Part shown: in pieces, positions 51,301 through 62,400 of the stretch | How positions within the stretch are numbered: the stretch's first letter is position 1 | Layout of the letters: each line of letters opens with the position of its first letter | Source: Fasciolopsis buskii | Taxonomy: Eukaryota; Platyhelminthes; Trematoda; Plagiorchiida; Fasciolidae | Length of the DNA: 64,000 nt | Assembly (NCBI GenBank): GCA_008360955.1 | Contig: LUCM01001730.1 | Location: 62,001 to 126,000, forward strand | Reading direction: 5' to 3' | Translations under genes and position numbers: made by a program | Notes under the pieces: model-generated | The model's input: only the letters and a program-made list of their open reading frames with translations | What the model was told of the DNA's origin: nothing | Database searches by the model: none

Positions 51301-54300
51301 CCACCGTGAAAACTGTTTTTTGATATGCAGTGAAACATGGGATGATCTACAGGAATTTAGTTAGTTAATGTAAAGGTGGAATGCTTTGTTTCCCATTGCC
51401 CAATGGATGTCTTTCAAAATTTAACGAAAAGCATTGTTTGCAGATAAGGGAATCATGATATTATATGTACTTTATATAGGAAAATACAATGCCAACGCTT
51501 TCTGAATATGGTCATTTAAATGCCAAGGAGTTTTCGTTGCTTGCTTTGACACATTTGATAAGCAACACTTGCGACATGCATTCAGTGCTGGACAAAAATT
51601 AATGGGAAAAAACGAACGTACCAAAATTACTGTATTATTATCTGGAGTGATTCCGTTCTTTTCTAGTGCTCTGAAAAAGACGAAGACAATTATATGCATA
51701 CGGGCAGAATTAATCGATCGGTTTGCTCACGAAGCAATGCGTCCTCTGTTCATGAATAAAGCTGTCGTGGATTGAATAAGTCATTTACCGGCGGCAGAAT
51801 CGACACTTTGAGTTTCATCCTGTCGCATCTCGGGTAGCTAAACACTCGTCAGAACTCGGACAAGCAGAAATATATGAAACTGCTAGCACTACTGACAACT
51901 TTGCACGATTCGCTAAAATCTGACATCAAATGAAATTCTACGAGTAGATCATAGATTGCGTTGTCATGGTGACGTGGCACCCGACAACATATATACCACT
52001 CAGACGATCGCGGTTAAGTGAACCGTTTCTACTTGAGAGCAAGCATATCTCTGTCACAACTTAATTTACTGCATGCAGTACATCAGTGGAAGGGGGTTTG
52101 AGAACACAACTGTCAATTGATGTCAAAATCGCAAGGCTTCTTTGTTTCGGTCCGGAGAGTGATGGTGCAGTGATCATGGCTGGGACGCAGAACTGTCTGA
52201 CAGGCATGGCTTTAGTTAATTGCATGAATGGTCGCCCAAAGGCTTGAGCGACTGCACGCCAAGACACAGATTGGGTTAGTAACCCATCGCCCTAACTCCG
52301 AGACAAACCCACGGGCGAACGAGGAGACGAATGAATAGAAAATCTAAGACGAGACAATGGACACCAGAAAAGGGGATAATCGGCCAGCGAGCTCTATTCT
52401 GCATGCACCCAGATAAACCGTTTTGTTATAACAAATAAATGAAAATGATTTTGTTGATTAACAGAAGGCCATTTGGTCTTTCTCGGTTGATTAGGCGGGA
52501 TGGGACTGAATTTTAGTCAAAACGACCGACCGAAGGCGTCTGAGTTAGCGACGGCGAAAGATTTTAAGGATTTCAAAACAATAATTGCGTTCAAAATTGA
52601 ACAAATTATCTTACTGTAGAACCGGAGCTTTGGATTTCAGATGGAGTGATGCGTTGAAATACCCAAACTCATTGACGATTATGTTATCCTCGATTGCACA
52701 ACGGCCATGTTTTATCCACTCATGTTTCCTGGAATATGAGACATTTTCATGCAATAAGTGCCAATGTGTACAGAAACATCTTCATGGCGAAAATGGGTGA
52801 CTTTAACATTTGGATCAATTCAAAGGTATTCCCGATAGTTTGAGGAAAGGAGTTTGCTCAACGTTATACCAGGTGTCTTTGAAATACATTGATGAGGTAC
52901 TTTTAACAAGAAAGTGAAACCGCAGAAGCAATACAGTTCTCTCGCATTACTTGAATTATGAGCGTTGCTTCAGAAATTACTGAGTAAATCACGCGTTGAA
53001 AGTAACTGTTGTTTACAGAAGTCAGTCAGCAAACCACTGAGCTGGTTTTTGTAACGTCGTTACCTTGTTAGAACCTGTTTACCTGAAAGGACCCACAATG
53101 TGCCAACCGAGTGTATCTAGGAATTTCAGGATTGGTCTCAAATGAACGTCCATTGAATTTTAAGCTGAAATGGCGAGTGACGAAGTGTGCCATGTATAAG
53201 CCGATCATCTGAGTTGTTTCCAAGTCTCGAATAGCTTTCTTTGGCAAATGGCGAGATTAGCAATAACCAGGCATCGTACGTCTGAAATTATATACCGAAC
53301 AACAGACTTATCTTAAATGGTCTGACTGTTTATCAACCATTTTGGAACTAGGGACTTCAGTCAACCTAGCAAGGCAGCATGTCAACCGGACACGTATAAA
53401 CCACTCATCGTCATTTGAAGTCGACTAGGACCTAACCAGGAAAGAAAACAGGACGGCAGATTACTAATGATGAATATTATGTTGACTAATCCATGCTTTC
53501 TTGATATAGGCTGTAAATGGTGTTTTACGCTAATAAACGAGATGCTACCTCACCATCACTGAATTCTGAGACGGGGCGGGATTTAAATAAGAATTACAGA
53601 ACCGACTGAACTTGCTGATATCGTAAATCTAATCATAGGACAACGTTTCTAAAAGCAGCCGAAAATCATCTGTGCATTAAGGTGGTATGTGCAATATGCT
53701 TATCACTCGATCCTTAAAGTAGCAAAAAATTAACTCATTGTTGCTAAGCCCGAGATAGCTTCATAGCTGTTATACGCCTGCTTGGACCAGTCAGCAATGT
53801 GGATCATTAGCGCAGCAACATAAGCTACTGGCTGTTTTGATCGACATATTCATACGGACACCTCCATTGGCCCGCTGAGGAATTCACTGGTCACAAACTC
53901 CGTCGATTTGCTGGTAGGCAAAGTCAGTCACCGATATGCACTCCTTCACGTTGGTTTAACATACAAACTTGATGACAAGCAATCACCATTCAGCCCGCGT
54001 TAAAGTGGATTTCTTAATTAAACACACTGAAATTTGACTTTAATTTCGGAGTGACAGTAATCAAATCACGAATGAAGGCTTCGCACTCTGCTTCCAAGGC
54101 ATCCATGAGTTAATCAGGAAGATGGCAACAAAAATGTCAATTTTCAAGTTTTCATGAAAAGTATTGGCATATATTTGGAACAATCTGCTAGACAACCAGC
54201 ATTTGGCATTGAATAAATGAATAATGCATTTTCATTTTTCAAACCCCATAATGAAATTATATTTGTACTTGTTATAATCCGAGCTTTATTTTACAGTTGA

Positions 54301-57300
54301 GCTCTCATTCGTGAATCAAAATAAACAAATTTTTGTTATTTTTGGCCTTTCATCTTTTACTTTCTTTACTAATGAACACAAGATGTAGATCATTTTCGTC
54401 AAGGGACTCATAGGTAAAGAGAATGGCCGGGTGGGAAATTTTGGCCGGCAAAGAAAAGATTTGAACTTGTGGTCTTCTCTTAGCAATGAATTTTTGTTGA
54501 TCACTTCCGACCGAGAACGAGACTGAATTCGGTGAACGGCCGTGGCTAATCAGCAGATCAGTTGTGTTTGCAGTGGCCGGTAACACTAGAATAGCTGTTG
54601 CCTTCTGCGACCAAATAGAAGTACCTAGGATACTTCTGATTCTTAATACCTTTTCATTTTCAAATCCGTTCTCTGTTTTCCCCGAATTTTCAACTGCATT
54701 CCGCTTGTTCTTGGTTGCCTAGTGACTTCGAAGGCCGAAAGTCCATTATTCCAGCCGAATTAATTATAACAAGATTGGTGAAACATTTTGATAGGTTTGT
54801 CTCGATCATTGCGCTAAGGTGCTCTGGTTTTTGTTGTAACTTCGGAGCATCGAAGAGTGGCTAAAGGAAAGTCGCAAGACCGTAAGTCAGAAGAACTAAT
54901 AGGTAGCAGCAACATTTCCAAATCAAAAACAACCCCGCTTTAGCAAGCAGCTAAATTGCCTACTGGTTCCAGTCATCGTGGTGGAGGATCTCATGGACCC
55001 TAATTAAATAATCTAAACTGACCTGCTCCGGACATTTCAGCGGTTGGCGGTTTCGTAAGTTTCTCTGTGTCACAAGCTGACCAAATTAAGTCATCTCCCA
55101 ATCTGCGCCTGCCTCGGAGGACAGCACAGGCTGAGAAAGTCCAACTGCGGGAACGCGTAAAATTTTCACAAATTCCAGTGGATAAATGTAGTGTTTTCAG
55201 TGTGCGATTCTGTCCTTCTCACTGGTGATCTAATGGTTGTTTATTTGAATAAACTATTAGAAGACCCAGAGAAAGCAGCGTTGTATCAGGTCATTCCTAT
55301 CCCTCATGATTTTCTTTCCACAGACTGCGATAGTTATCCTTTTGGCTACCGAAGGGGCCTCCTACAAGTGCACTAATGTGCTTCCTATCTGTCACGATCT
55401 TGTCTTAGCATCGAGTCATTACTATGTAACTCAGAATTATTTCAAGGATTTCTGTGTGTAAAAGAGTTGGGTGTCATAATGAGTTTCTCTTTGCAAACAT
55501 TTTCCCATTTTTCGGATTGTGTTAGGAAATTTAATGATTATCCGGTCAAATTCAAGGATTCGTGCAGCTTGGCACTAAATAAACTCCGTTTCTTTTCGTC
55601 TCTACATTCGTGCGTTTTTCTGACTTGCATCTGCCACCAGTTGCTACACTGCTGTCAAACCGTCAAAATTCGTGCCTCATAAACCTGTTTTTATTGTCTC
55701 AATAAATCATTTTGCAAGGAACAAATTGGGAACAGTGAAAAGTCTGCAAACAGGATCCTCACTGATAGCAAACACCACTTGAATGACATTTTATCTGTGT
55801 GTCATTCGCATCCTGCAAAGCAGTACCAAATTAGACTTCTTCGCTCCTGCACACATGCCGACCGTAATTCTGCAGTGCGCTTTCGTAGCTCACTTCCTGG
55901 TGTGTACGATGAAGGTATCGCCGGGATTTCGACAGAAACTACCCACCTGAGAACTTCTTTGCCCATTTTTCATTCTCATTTTCGTGCTTACTCTTTACAG
56001 ATTCCATGATCACGGTGCTTTTCCTTCGGTAATTTTTTGGCTAAAACCTAAATTTTGTTTGACCTAAAAATTCTTAGTTCAGTCGTAGCCATAAATTCAA
56101 GTAAAATGTCAACTGGGCTCTACAACCCTTATGACGTACTCATGCGTAGACAGACGAAATTCAGGCAGCTAGTCCCCTGTTTACACTGGTTAGCGAGGGC
56201 TGCCTGTATATCAGGGACTGATACCGAGTAGTCTGTACTTTATTTAGATGGAACAGCCTAGTTACGAGTTTGTGACAACGTAACAATCCAAAGGCTTCTC
56301 ATTTAGACGATGACACTGATTGCTTAAGCGAGTTATGCGATTCCTTGAATTCACGTCAGTCATAAGCTTTAACTATGGTGTTCATCGCTTTCCCTAGAAT
56401 GCGTCGAAGAGACAACGGGTTACATGAATTATACATTAAAATTTTGATTTGTTTTCATGCATACGTCTTTGAAATAATCGTGTGACAGTGAACATATACT
56501 CTAATGCAGAAAACTCACCTACACAATGGCACGGTTACAGAGAAATTTGTCACAGGACTAAGCCACTGACAATCAAATGACTAACAAAACAAAAATGCTT
56601 TGGCTGGAAAAAGCAGACGAAATACCATAACTTTGAAAGCGTGAACAATTGGTAGGACACTTAACTGATGACACAGCTTAAATATTTATAAGGAAGCGCG
56701 AAACTCACCAGAACTTATGAGGATCGGAGCTGGCCAACAAATCGGGCCAGTGACGTCGCAATTGGGGAAGAATGGGCTAGAACAAAAAATAAAGAGAGAG
56801 TACGGAAACGCGGTTTACAAATTTATATGAATCGATAAAATGAAAAGTGTCGTTGACAGGCCAAATGAAAGCCACAAGGAAGGAAACGTGTTATTACTAC
56901 AACAAAGAGAACAGTAAGGACGTAACGCTGAAATGTTTCCCGTCGACAACCGCAATTTTTGCTGATTCAGATTCAAGAACAACACTTAACAAATGAATTT
57001 AATGAAAAGGAAAAAATGCACGCCTTTCTTCTATCTTTGGAACTGGTCAGAATGGCATGTACTGCTCGAAACCAGTGGGCTGGGAATTCAACACCAATTA
57101 GCTGACATGATCAGTTTGGAAAGAAGTGTATCCCAAATAATAAGAACCCATATCAATAACGATAAAGATCTTCTGAATGAGTGAAACCCAATTTTTCAAA
57201 AGAATTCATTGTGACCAGATATCAGAATGGCCTTGTGACACTGTTAGCCTTTCGCGGTAACCGTCTTATTGCCTAGGTCAAACCTCATCCTGGTTATTGT

Positions 57301-59380
57301 TAATCAGACTGAATAAATTTTGCATGGGTTTACTCTTGCAAAACCCAATTTTGCAGCCTGCAGAAAGTGCGGAATTTGTGTAGTTTGTCTTAGCAATTAG
57401 AGGGACTCGTCGAAGTGACCCGGGTTTTGGTGACAGTCTGATTTAACAAGAAAGCCTTATGTTATCTGATCTATTCCAAATTAAGAATTGAGCATGCAGT
57501 TGTGGACTGAATCAGTCCGGTTGGAAATCGCGGGTTGAGTGTTTCAGTTATGCGGATGAGACGATGGTGTCAACTTTAGAGAGACACTAGGATGTTCACG
57601 GCCGGATAAAGTGAGATTCATGTTTGCACTATCTTTGCCAATACTTCTTAAGACTTGTTGCAACTTTTGAGGAAAGGAGGCGCAACTGCTCATCACTTTT
57701 CAAAAGAGAAAATACTCAACAGTGACAAAGAATTTGAATTTCGATGCTGCCATGTCCAAACCGTCTGATTTCAACAACCTGATGGTTGTCCTGTCAGAAG
57801 CGCAGTACTCATCGGAAGAAAAAGAGATACGACCACGAAAATGTATGGGGACAGAGCTTTTTACTTTATCAGGTACCAAAAAGGAACTTAAAAGGGGTTT
57901 ACCTGCAGTTTGAGTTCATCGAATTCCGGTGCCTTAGGACATTGAGTTGGTTGTTTTGCCGGCCAGATGGTAGGCCTGATAAATAAAAAAGATGAAAGCA
58001 GAAGGAAATTTATTAGAAGATTTTGCAAGATGCACAAAGTTCAGTCCAGATGAGACTGAGAGCATGTAATTGACGGTCGGAATTCGTTTTTGAAATGGTA
58101 GGAAACTTACCAAAGGCCATGAATGGTAAAATCTTTGTCAACTGGTTTGGAAAGACACTGTCAATGAGAACGAAATGACAATGTTGTTATAGTCTTTCCG
58201 AACGAATTTTTTATTAATGTGCAAGAAAACCCAAGTTTGTTAATCTGCCCTTAAATCAATTTAAAATGTTATTTTCGTTGGACACCGTCTTCCTCCTGCA
58301 ATCTGACATGTCAGGTTGTCACTCATGTAAAAGTATTTGCACTAATTTTCGGTTTCTTCTCTCTACCAGTCACCTTGTACAAAACTTTGTTGCGTCCAAT
58401 TAAAAGGCTTCTTACGTGACATTCTTTTTCCACTTAGAATTTCGTGTGCATGCCGTATTATCATCAAATTTCATAAATCTAACCCATTTTTCTGCATCAG
58501 TATTACTGAACAAACTTTTGTTGACAGAAATATAAGCATTTTGGCTTTCGAAAGTCAGGGCATCACATAAAGACATAAAGTCAACTGGGTTGCATTTGTT
58601 GTGAACCAAATAAAATGTCGTGAACATAACCTCTTTCTAGAACAAATAGCAGTGTTTTGTTGATGTCATACGGTCAAGAATTTCGAACATTCGGACTACT
58701 CGTCGTGAATGATACCGTTTTAGAACGATGAACTGCATATGGTTGGTCTGTTTGTGATTCAAAAACTGACAGCATTTGCATCTTTAGACTTGGAAACTGG
58801 ATAGAGCAACTCTTTGCTGATTTGTCCTGACTACTTCCTCCATTCTTAGTTTGTTATCGGTGTCAGTCTTAGCTGAAGATCGACTTACAGTCCTTATGCA
58901 ATACCGTTTGACTATGCCCTACCAAACCCTACAAATTCCATGGATATAACCCATATCCTGCTTACGGCAATAGCCTCGGCTTTCCCGCTACGGTGACATC
59001 ATATTATCGTTGCGTGTTTTTAAAGTCATTCGCAAGTACTCATTAAAACTTGCAAATAAGTGAACAAAGCTAATATGTTTTCAGCAAAATTTTTGGCGAC
59101 ATCTTTTATAGTTATTTTTGATCGAATGGTGAATCCGGAAGTTTTCATAGTTTTCCCTATGGGCGTATTTGCAGCTCAGGTGGATGGTTTCGAAACATGG
59201 GGATTTTACTGGAGAGTGATCACGTGAATAAACGGAAAAACAATGTATAAGTCTCACTTCTTTAAAACTGCACAACGTCCCAGCCCATTGTTGGCTAAAT
59301 ATCATATAGTCCCAATGTATCTCGGCCAAACAGATCGTTGCCATACTAAGAACAACAGCTGCCGCGGTAAAGAGACGCAT
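45169..59380 (-). CDS. RNASET2: Secreted ribonuclease T2 gene, eight exons (gene-level entry)
   Basis: Seen: eight exons on the minus strand (59380-59258, 58157-58111, 57975-57903, 56776-56709, 52728-52615, 51670-51622, 46735-46664, 45330-45169) each have AG/GT borders and join with matching phases (0,2,0,2,2,0,0). They total 708 nt, a 235-residue protein ending in TGA. Residues 1-19 form a signal peptide ending CLA. Catalytic block CAS-1 is FTIHGLWP (about residues 51-58) and CAS-2 is FWKHEWIKHGRC (about 103-114), giving His54, His106, Glu107, Lys110 and His111. Sequons are at Asn129, Asn153 and Asn206. Known: RNase T2 enzymes are acid or secreted endoribonucleases using two His in these blocks; some flatworm members are excreted proteins. 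Inferred: secreted or lysosomal. Odd: Arg113 replaces the usual Thr/Ser of HGTC. Length is typical for the family. Introns 4 and 6 carry retroelements. Family very sure; exact exon 7 donor less so. Confidence 0.93.
45331..46663. other. RNase T2 intron 7
   Basis: A 1.3-kb intron. The plus strand carries open frames around 46119-46398 behind an acceptor-like GTACAG, but neither frame resembles a known protein. Confidence 0.6.
46664..46735 (-). CDS. RNASET2: RNase T2 exon 7
   Basis: After the acceptor TCTATTTTGTTCAG the exon reads LDDISMAIEKFLGVRPRLSC and then VEPM, a good match to the family's 'xxDIxxAIxxxxGxxPxxxC' strand. The donor GTTAGT is placed at 46663 by phase and because the next exon fits. 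If it is not used, the frame reads through into a hydrophobic, membrane-like tail and stops at 46493; that alternative end is possible. Confidence 0.85.
47640..49700 (+). mobile_element. Penelope-like retroelement relic (RT plus GIY-YIG endonuclease)
   Basis: Seen in order: an N-terminal block with LLKGLTFYHTSVKHPNF (about 47800); RT blocks RPVVASATATNHQLAK and VSVDVTSLFTNIP (48140-48350); MGSPLSGLLAYAAM (about 48505-48550); LPFLDMLIMRQ and NHPTCHLKSCVYS (48715-48860); a GIY-YIG-like THVGESGKQLRARLHKQ (about 49290-49340); and an AxHxDNxxSRLVEI tail to 49510. Known: these are hallmarks of Penelope-like elements. The reading frame is broken by several stops and frameshifts, and the catalytic RYVDD region reads stop-SVDE, so it is inactive. 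It lies inside RNase T2 intron 6, antisense to the gene. The boundaries are approximate; the 3' end is supported by a second copy at 61383-61540. Confidence 0.9.
49700..50460. repeat. GC-richer block beside the Penelope relic, possible repeat
   Basis: This stretch is visibly richer in G and C than its surroundings and has CG-containing runs. It has one open frame of 71 codons (49981-50196), which I do not recognise. It may be a further part of the Penelope insertion or a separate repeat. Only a genome-wide copy count would tell. Confidence 0.3.
51622..51670 (-). CDS. RNASET2: RNase T2 exon 6 (49-nt micro-exon)
   Basis: Acceptor CTTTTTCAG, donor GTACGT. The first base completes a Gln codon, then ALEKNGITPDNNTVIL follows. 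This resembles the family segment between the CAS-2 helix and the C-terminal domain (xLxKxGIxP). Phase in 2, phase out 0. Confidence 0.9.
52615..52728 (-). CDS. RNASET2: RNase T2 exon 5: catalytic block CAS-2
   Basis: A 114-nt exon with acceptor CATATTCCAG and donor GTAAGA. Its first base completes the Trp of FW, then it reads KHEWIKHGRCA. This is the CAS-2 block with catalytic His and Glu intact. The HGTC/HGSC position reads HGRC (codon CGT). A sequon (NAS) follows in the YFNASL segment. Confidence 0.95.
55050..56009 (+). mobile_element. CR1/Jockey-like LINE reverse transcriptase C-terminal relic
   Basis: One frame (starting in the 55191 frame) runs from about 55191 to 56009 with only two internal stops (55374, 55680). 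It shows a decayed ADD-like LLTGDLMVV; then LEDPEKAALYQ; then CVKELGVIMSFSLQTFSHF, the '(K)DLGVxMSxxLxFSxH' landmark of CR1/Jockey-type enzymes; and a C-terminal NRILTDSKHHLNDILSV with RNSAVRFRSSLPG. Upstream (54840-55180) is another partly open frame that may be more of the element. It lies in RNase T2 intron 4, antisense to the gene. Inactive. Confidence 0.65.
56709..56776 (-). CDS. RNASET2: RNase T2 exon 4: WPDL segment before CAS-2
   Basis: A 68-nt exon following a long pyrimidine tract and TTCTAG. It encodes PILPQLRRHWPDLLASSDPH and then KF plus two bases of Trp. The WPDL and FW residues are the family landmarks just before CAS-2. The donor is GTGAGT. Confidence 0.93.
57903..57975 (-). 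CDS. RNASET2: RNase T2 exon 3
   Basis: A 73-nt exon with acceptor TTATTTATCAG and donor GTAAAC. Its first base completes the CAS-1 Trp codon, followed by Pro (IHGLWP). It then encodes the Cys-containing loop PTIWPAKQPTQC and PEFDELKLQ. It ends in phase 0. The position between CAS-1 and the WPDL helix fits the family. Confidence 0.88.
58111..58157 (-). CDS. RNASET2: RNase T2 exon 2: catalytic block CAS-1
   Basis: A 47-nt exon after a CATTGACAG acceptor. It encodes CLSKPVDKDFTIHGL plus two bases of a Trp codon, and ends at a perfect GTAAGT donor. IHGLW is the CAS-1 catalytic block. The phase (0 in, 2 out) matches its neighbours. Confidence 0.93.
59258..59380 (-). CDS. RNASET2: RNase T2 exon 1: signal peptide and N terminus
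   Basis: The ATG is at 59380-59378. The exon encodes 41 residues: a hydrophobic signal peptide (MRLFTAAAVVLSMATICLA), then EIHWDYMIFSQQWAGTLC, which matches the opening strand of RNase T2 enzymes (pattern xDYxxFxQQWxxxxC). It ends in phase 0 at a GTGAGA donor (59257-59252). Reading on past that donor gives residues that no longer resemble the family. Confidence 0.92.
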
Positions 59381-59403
59381 GCTGAAAGTGAAACAACAAA
59401 ATA
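59381..59403 (-). promoter_or_regulatory. Strong 3' splice acceptor one base before the RNase T2 ATG
   Basis: On the minus strand a pyrimidine-rich tract runs straight into TTTCAG, then C, then the ATG. The AG is at 59383-59382. Coding sequence therefore begins one base after an acceptor. It either receives an upstream non-coding exon or is a spliced-leader trans-splicing site. Which one applies cannot be decided from this window. Confidence 0.7.
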
Positions 59404-59409
59404 AACTTT

Positions 59410-62400
59410 GAGAACGAATCAGATTGAATGATCACTTGGAATGGAACATGAAGCAAAGCTGAGATGTTTTCGACAGACTAATGCAGCACTGTCCTTGCGA
59501 AAATAGAGCAGTCACTAGTGGAATTTTGTGCAACAAAAAAACTTCCACAAACAGAATGAATCTAGCCACTGGAAATAGTGATTATTTTAGTGAGAACCTT
59601 TTTTTAGAATTTGAGGAATTTGGTCTGCTATATTCAATCTATAAGGTTAATCAGAAGATGATTGTTCGCATTTCTGTACATTTATTAACTCTTTCTTTTC
59701 CTCTGCATCGGCCTATGTGTGGTATACTAAGCTGGCGAAATGATGACAAGACTTATTAATGAAAAACATTCGAATAATAAGCTTAGTATCACGTACCCTA
59801 CCCTATGAAAGATAAGCGGTTCATGTTAATTGAAGTAGCACCCATAGATGGGTTGGAATCCTTACGGGGTCATCGATTCGTTCCACCGCGATTTTTAAGT
59901 TTAGCATGTCTATCAAATTCTACTCCATCGTTTTTTGTCTCACAGAAATAGAACTCTCTGACTCTGTAGACACAGCTCCGTCCACCAGCAGCGATTTCGG
60001 AGTCTCGGTTAAGTAATCGGAATCCGAATGAATAATTCAGTTACCGGTTGAGGGGAGATTATTTGTGATATCTACCAATGGTTTTCTTAACAAACCTTGC
60101 CTAATTAATACTAACTTCTGGACTTGTTTGACTATCGCCTAAAACTCATTTCTTTGCATTCTTCTATCCCCCTTGTCCCAATACTAATCAGACCAGTTCG
60201 AACTTCTCATTCATCCATTTTCCATAGGGCAGGTTTTTACTGTTCGTCTTGAATAACACCGTAAATGAGCTCGCATATTTCACGCAAGCTGTGATCAAAA
60301 GCGAACAGTATGCACGCCTGTCATGGGTGGATTTGATAGTATTTTACAGTTCGCGATTAAGTATTTTTTACATAATATGTATAATGATATTGTCGCAAAC
60401 AAGGAGGTGATAACTACCCGCTTGAGAAGTAAGAAAAGGCAAACGCAAAAGATGAAATTCAACCATGTAAATCTACATTTTTTTGTTTTGGAACAGATTT
60501 GACGCTTTGACTGGGTGGCTGCAATCCGCGGTGACGGTTTGGTCTTAATCACATCTGCAGTTACCTCTTTCCGCTCAGCTTAGTAAATTCGTCTTCGGAT
60601 TCGTTCGGAGTGTTGTTGAAACCTGGATAATTTGCACTGTGGAACATTCTATGAGAAAGTTTATTCGAAGTAATAAAAACGCGGTTAATAATCTGAACCT
60701 GAAGCACACTGCTGTGATACATTTTCTGGACCGTTCCTGTTGCCGAGCCACAAATAGTGGAATACCTTAAATTAGGGTGACGGTTTCGTGGTAAGAAGGC
60801 TACCCAACCGAACAACCTTTTAAATGCCTAATGGGCGACTTCCGTTTTAAAAGCTTGAATGCATCAGAATAAGTGTTGCTATTTGACATCAAAAGAAATA
60901 TTAGAAGAAGAGAAAATGATAGCCCATAAAATTGTTTTGAAAATAAATGTCTATATGATTTAATCTATCGCGATTAAGACCGTTTCTATCGTTGCTGGCA
61001 ACTACAATATTTGATTCAATGTATGGTTGGCTGATTACTTCCCTTCCTGGATCCTTATGTCGAATCGTTATGAATTTTGATAACCATTTCACGCGGTAGC
61101 ATCTTTTTGATTCGTTTTGGGGGAAAGCTAGTGGAAAGACACGACGTTCATGCCCGCTAATCTTTAGATTGTGTATTGAACGTGAACCAACCCGCCTTTT
61201 CAGGAGAGGTTCTGGGAGAATTTGAAGTGTGGAAAATTCAGTTATCAAGCGAGAATTTGACTGCATGTACTAGGCGATACTAAATTGCTTCGTGCACTGG
61301 GCCTCAGAGACTCTCTCTATATCTATATGGTTGAGACGGCGTACACTGAGTTAATACGCTTATCTTGACGTCTCGATCCAAACAGACGGACAGTGCACAA
61401 AAACGAACGGAACTAGCGATCCCATTCAATCACCCATTCACGTTTGACAACGAGTCCCAGTTTGGATTGAAACGTCACGATAAACGTATTAACTCAGTGT
61501 ACGCCTTCTCACCTCTAAAAATATGCAACCTGAGCCGCAGATATTTTCACTCATATATATCCATGTATAATGTTCATTAGTGGGATTAGTTTTCATTATT
61601 TTAGTGAGTGTTGCAATTAGACTGATGAAAGAAGGGGAACCCCCCAAAATTTTATGCTGTTACGCACAATATGATGAAAGATGTTTTGCATCAAACTCGG
61701 GAGACAAAACAATACTATGAACACCTGCGGTACGAAGCAAAAACGACAAAGAAGCAAAAGATAAAAATGCCCCATTTTCAGTGTGACATAAAACAACGAA
61801 CAAGTACGACTTTACTTGTTTAGTTCATCTTCAGATTGTTTTACCGTTGCATTATGCCAACGAAAGGCTTCCGTTCAGCAACATTAAGAATGCTTTTCAA
61901 AGTTAAACTACTTGCCCAAGGGGCGATTTCACATGCGCCTGGTTAAGTATAAATTGCAAAATTATTCAAAAGATATGCTTCTCGACTGTTGGATTATCCT
62001 TCCCCTGAATGTGGTACACAACGAAACACTTATGGCTAAGATATTTGCCATCGATTTATTCTGGGTAGACGCGAAGCAGTGATCACTATCCAAGGGTCAT
62101 GTTTTTCGACCCTCAACAATGAGGCACGTGATTTTGACTACACCCTCGCGGTGAATAAAGTACCCCTAATATTAATCATAATCCGCAGAAATGAAAAAAG
62201 TTAATTTAGTCAGGAAAGATCTACCATGCTCAATACCGTCCAACTCCTCGGTAAAAACGATGGGATAAAAACCGCCCGACTGCCTTATCTTCGTCAAAAG
62301 TTACTTAGAATTCACGTATACCGTGCTCCAGCGCAAACGTACACAAATCGAACACGTCATCCGTTGGATGAATTATGGGAGGCTCATAGCCATCATTTTA

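Noticed and set aside
54840..55682. Processed pseudogene with an AATAAA near 55696
   Set aside because: First considered because the frame is long and intronless, but the DLGVxMS and C-terminal landmarks identify a CR1-like reverse transcriptase.
57540..57600. YADETMV, resembling an RT YADD motif
   Set aside because: No other RT landmarks nearby, and it lies next to RNase T2 exon 3; most likely chance.
58412..58636. Minus-strand frame behind a TTCTAG acceptor, in phase with RNase T2 exon 1
   Set aside because: Considered as exon 2 of RNase T2, but it lacks the CAS-1 block and ends in a stop; the 58111-58157 exon fits perfectly.
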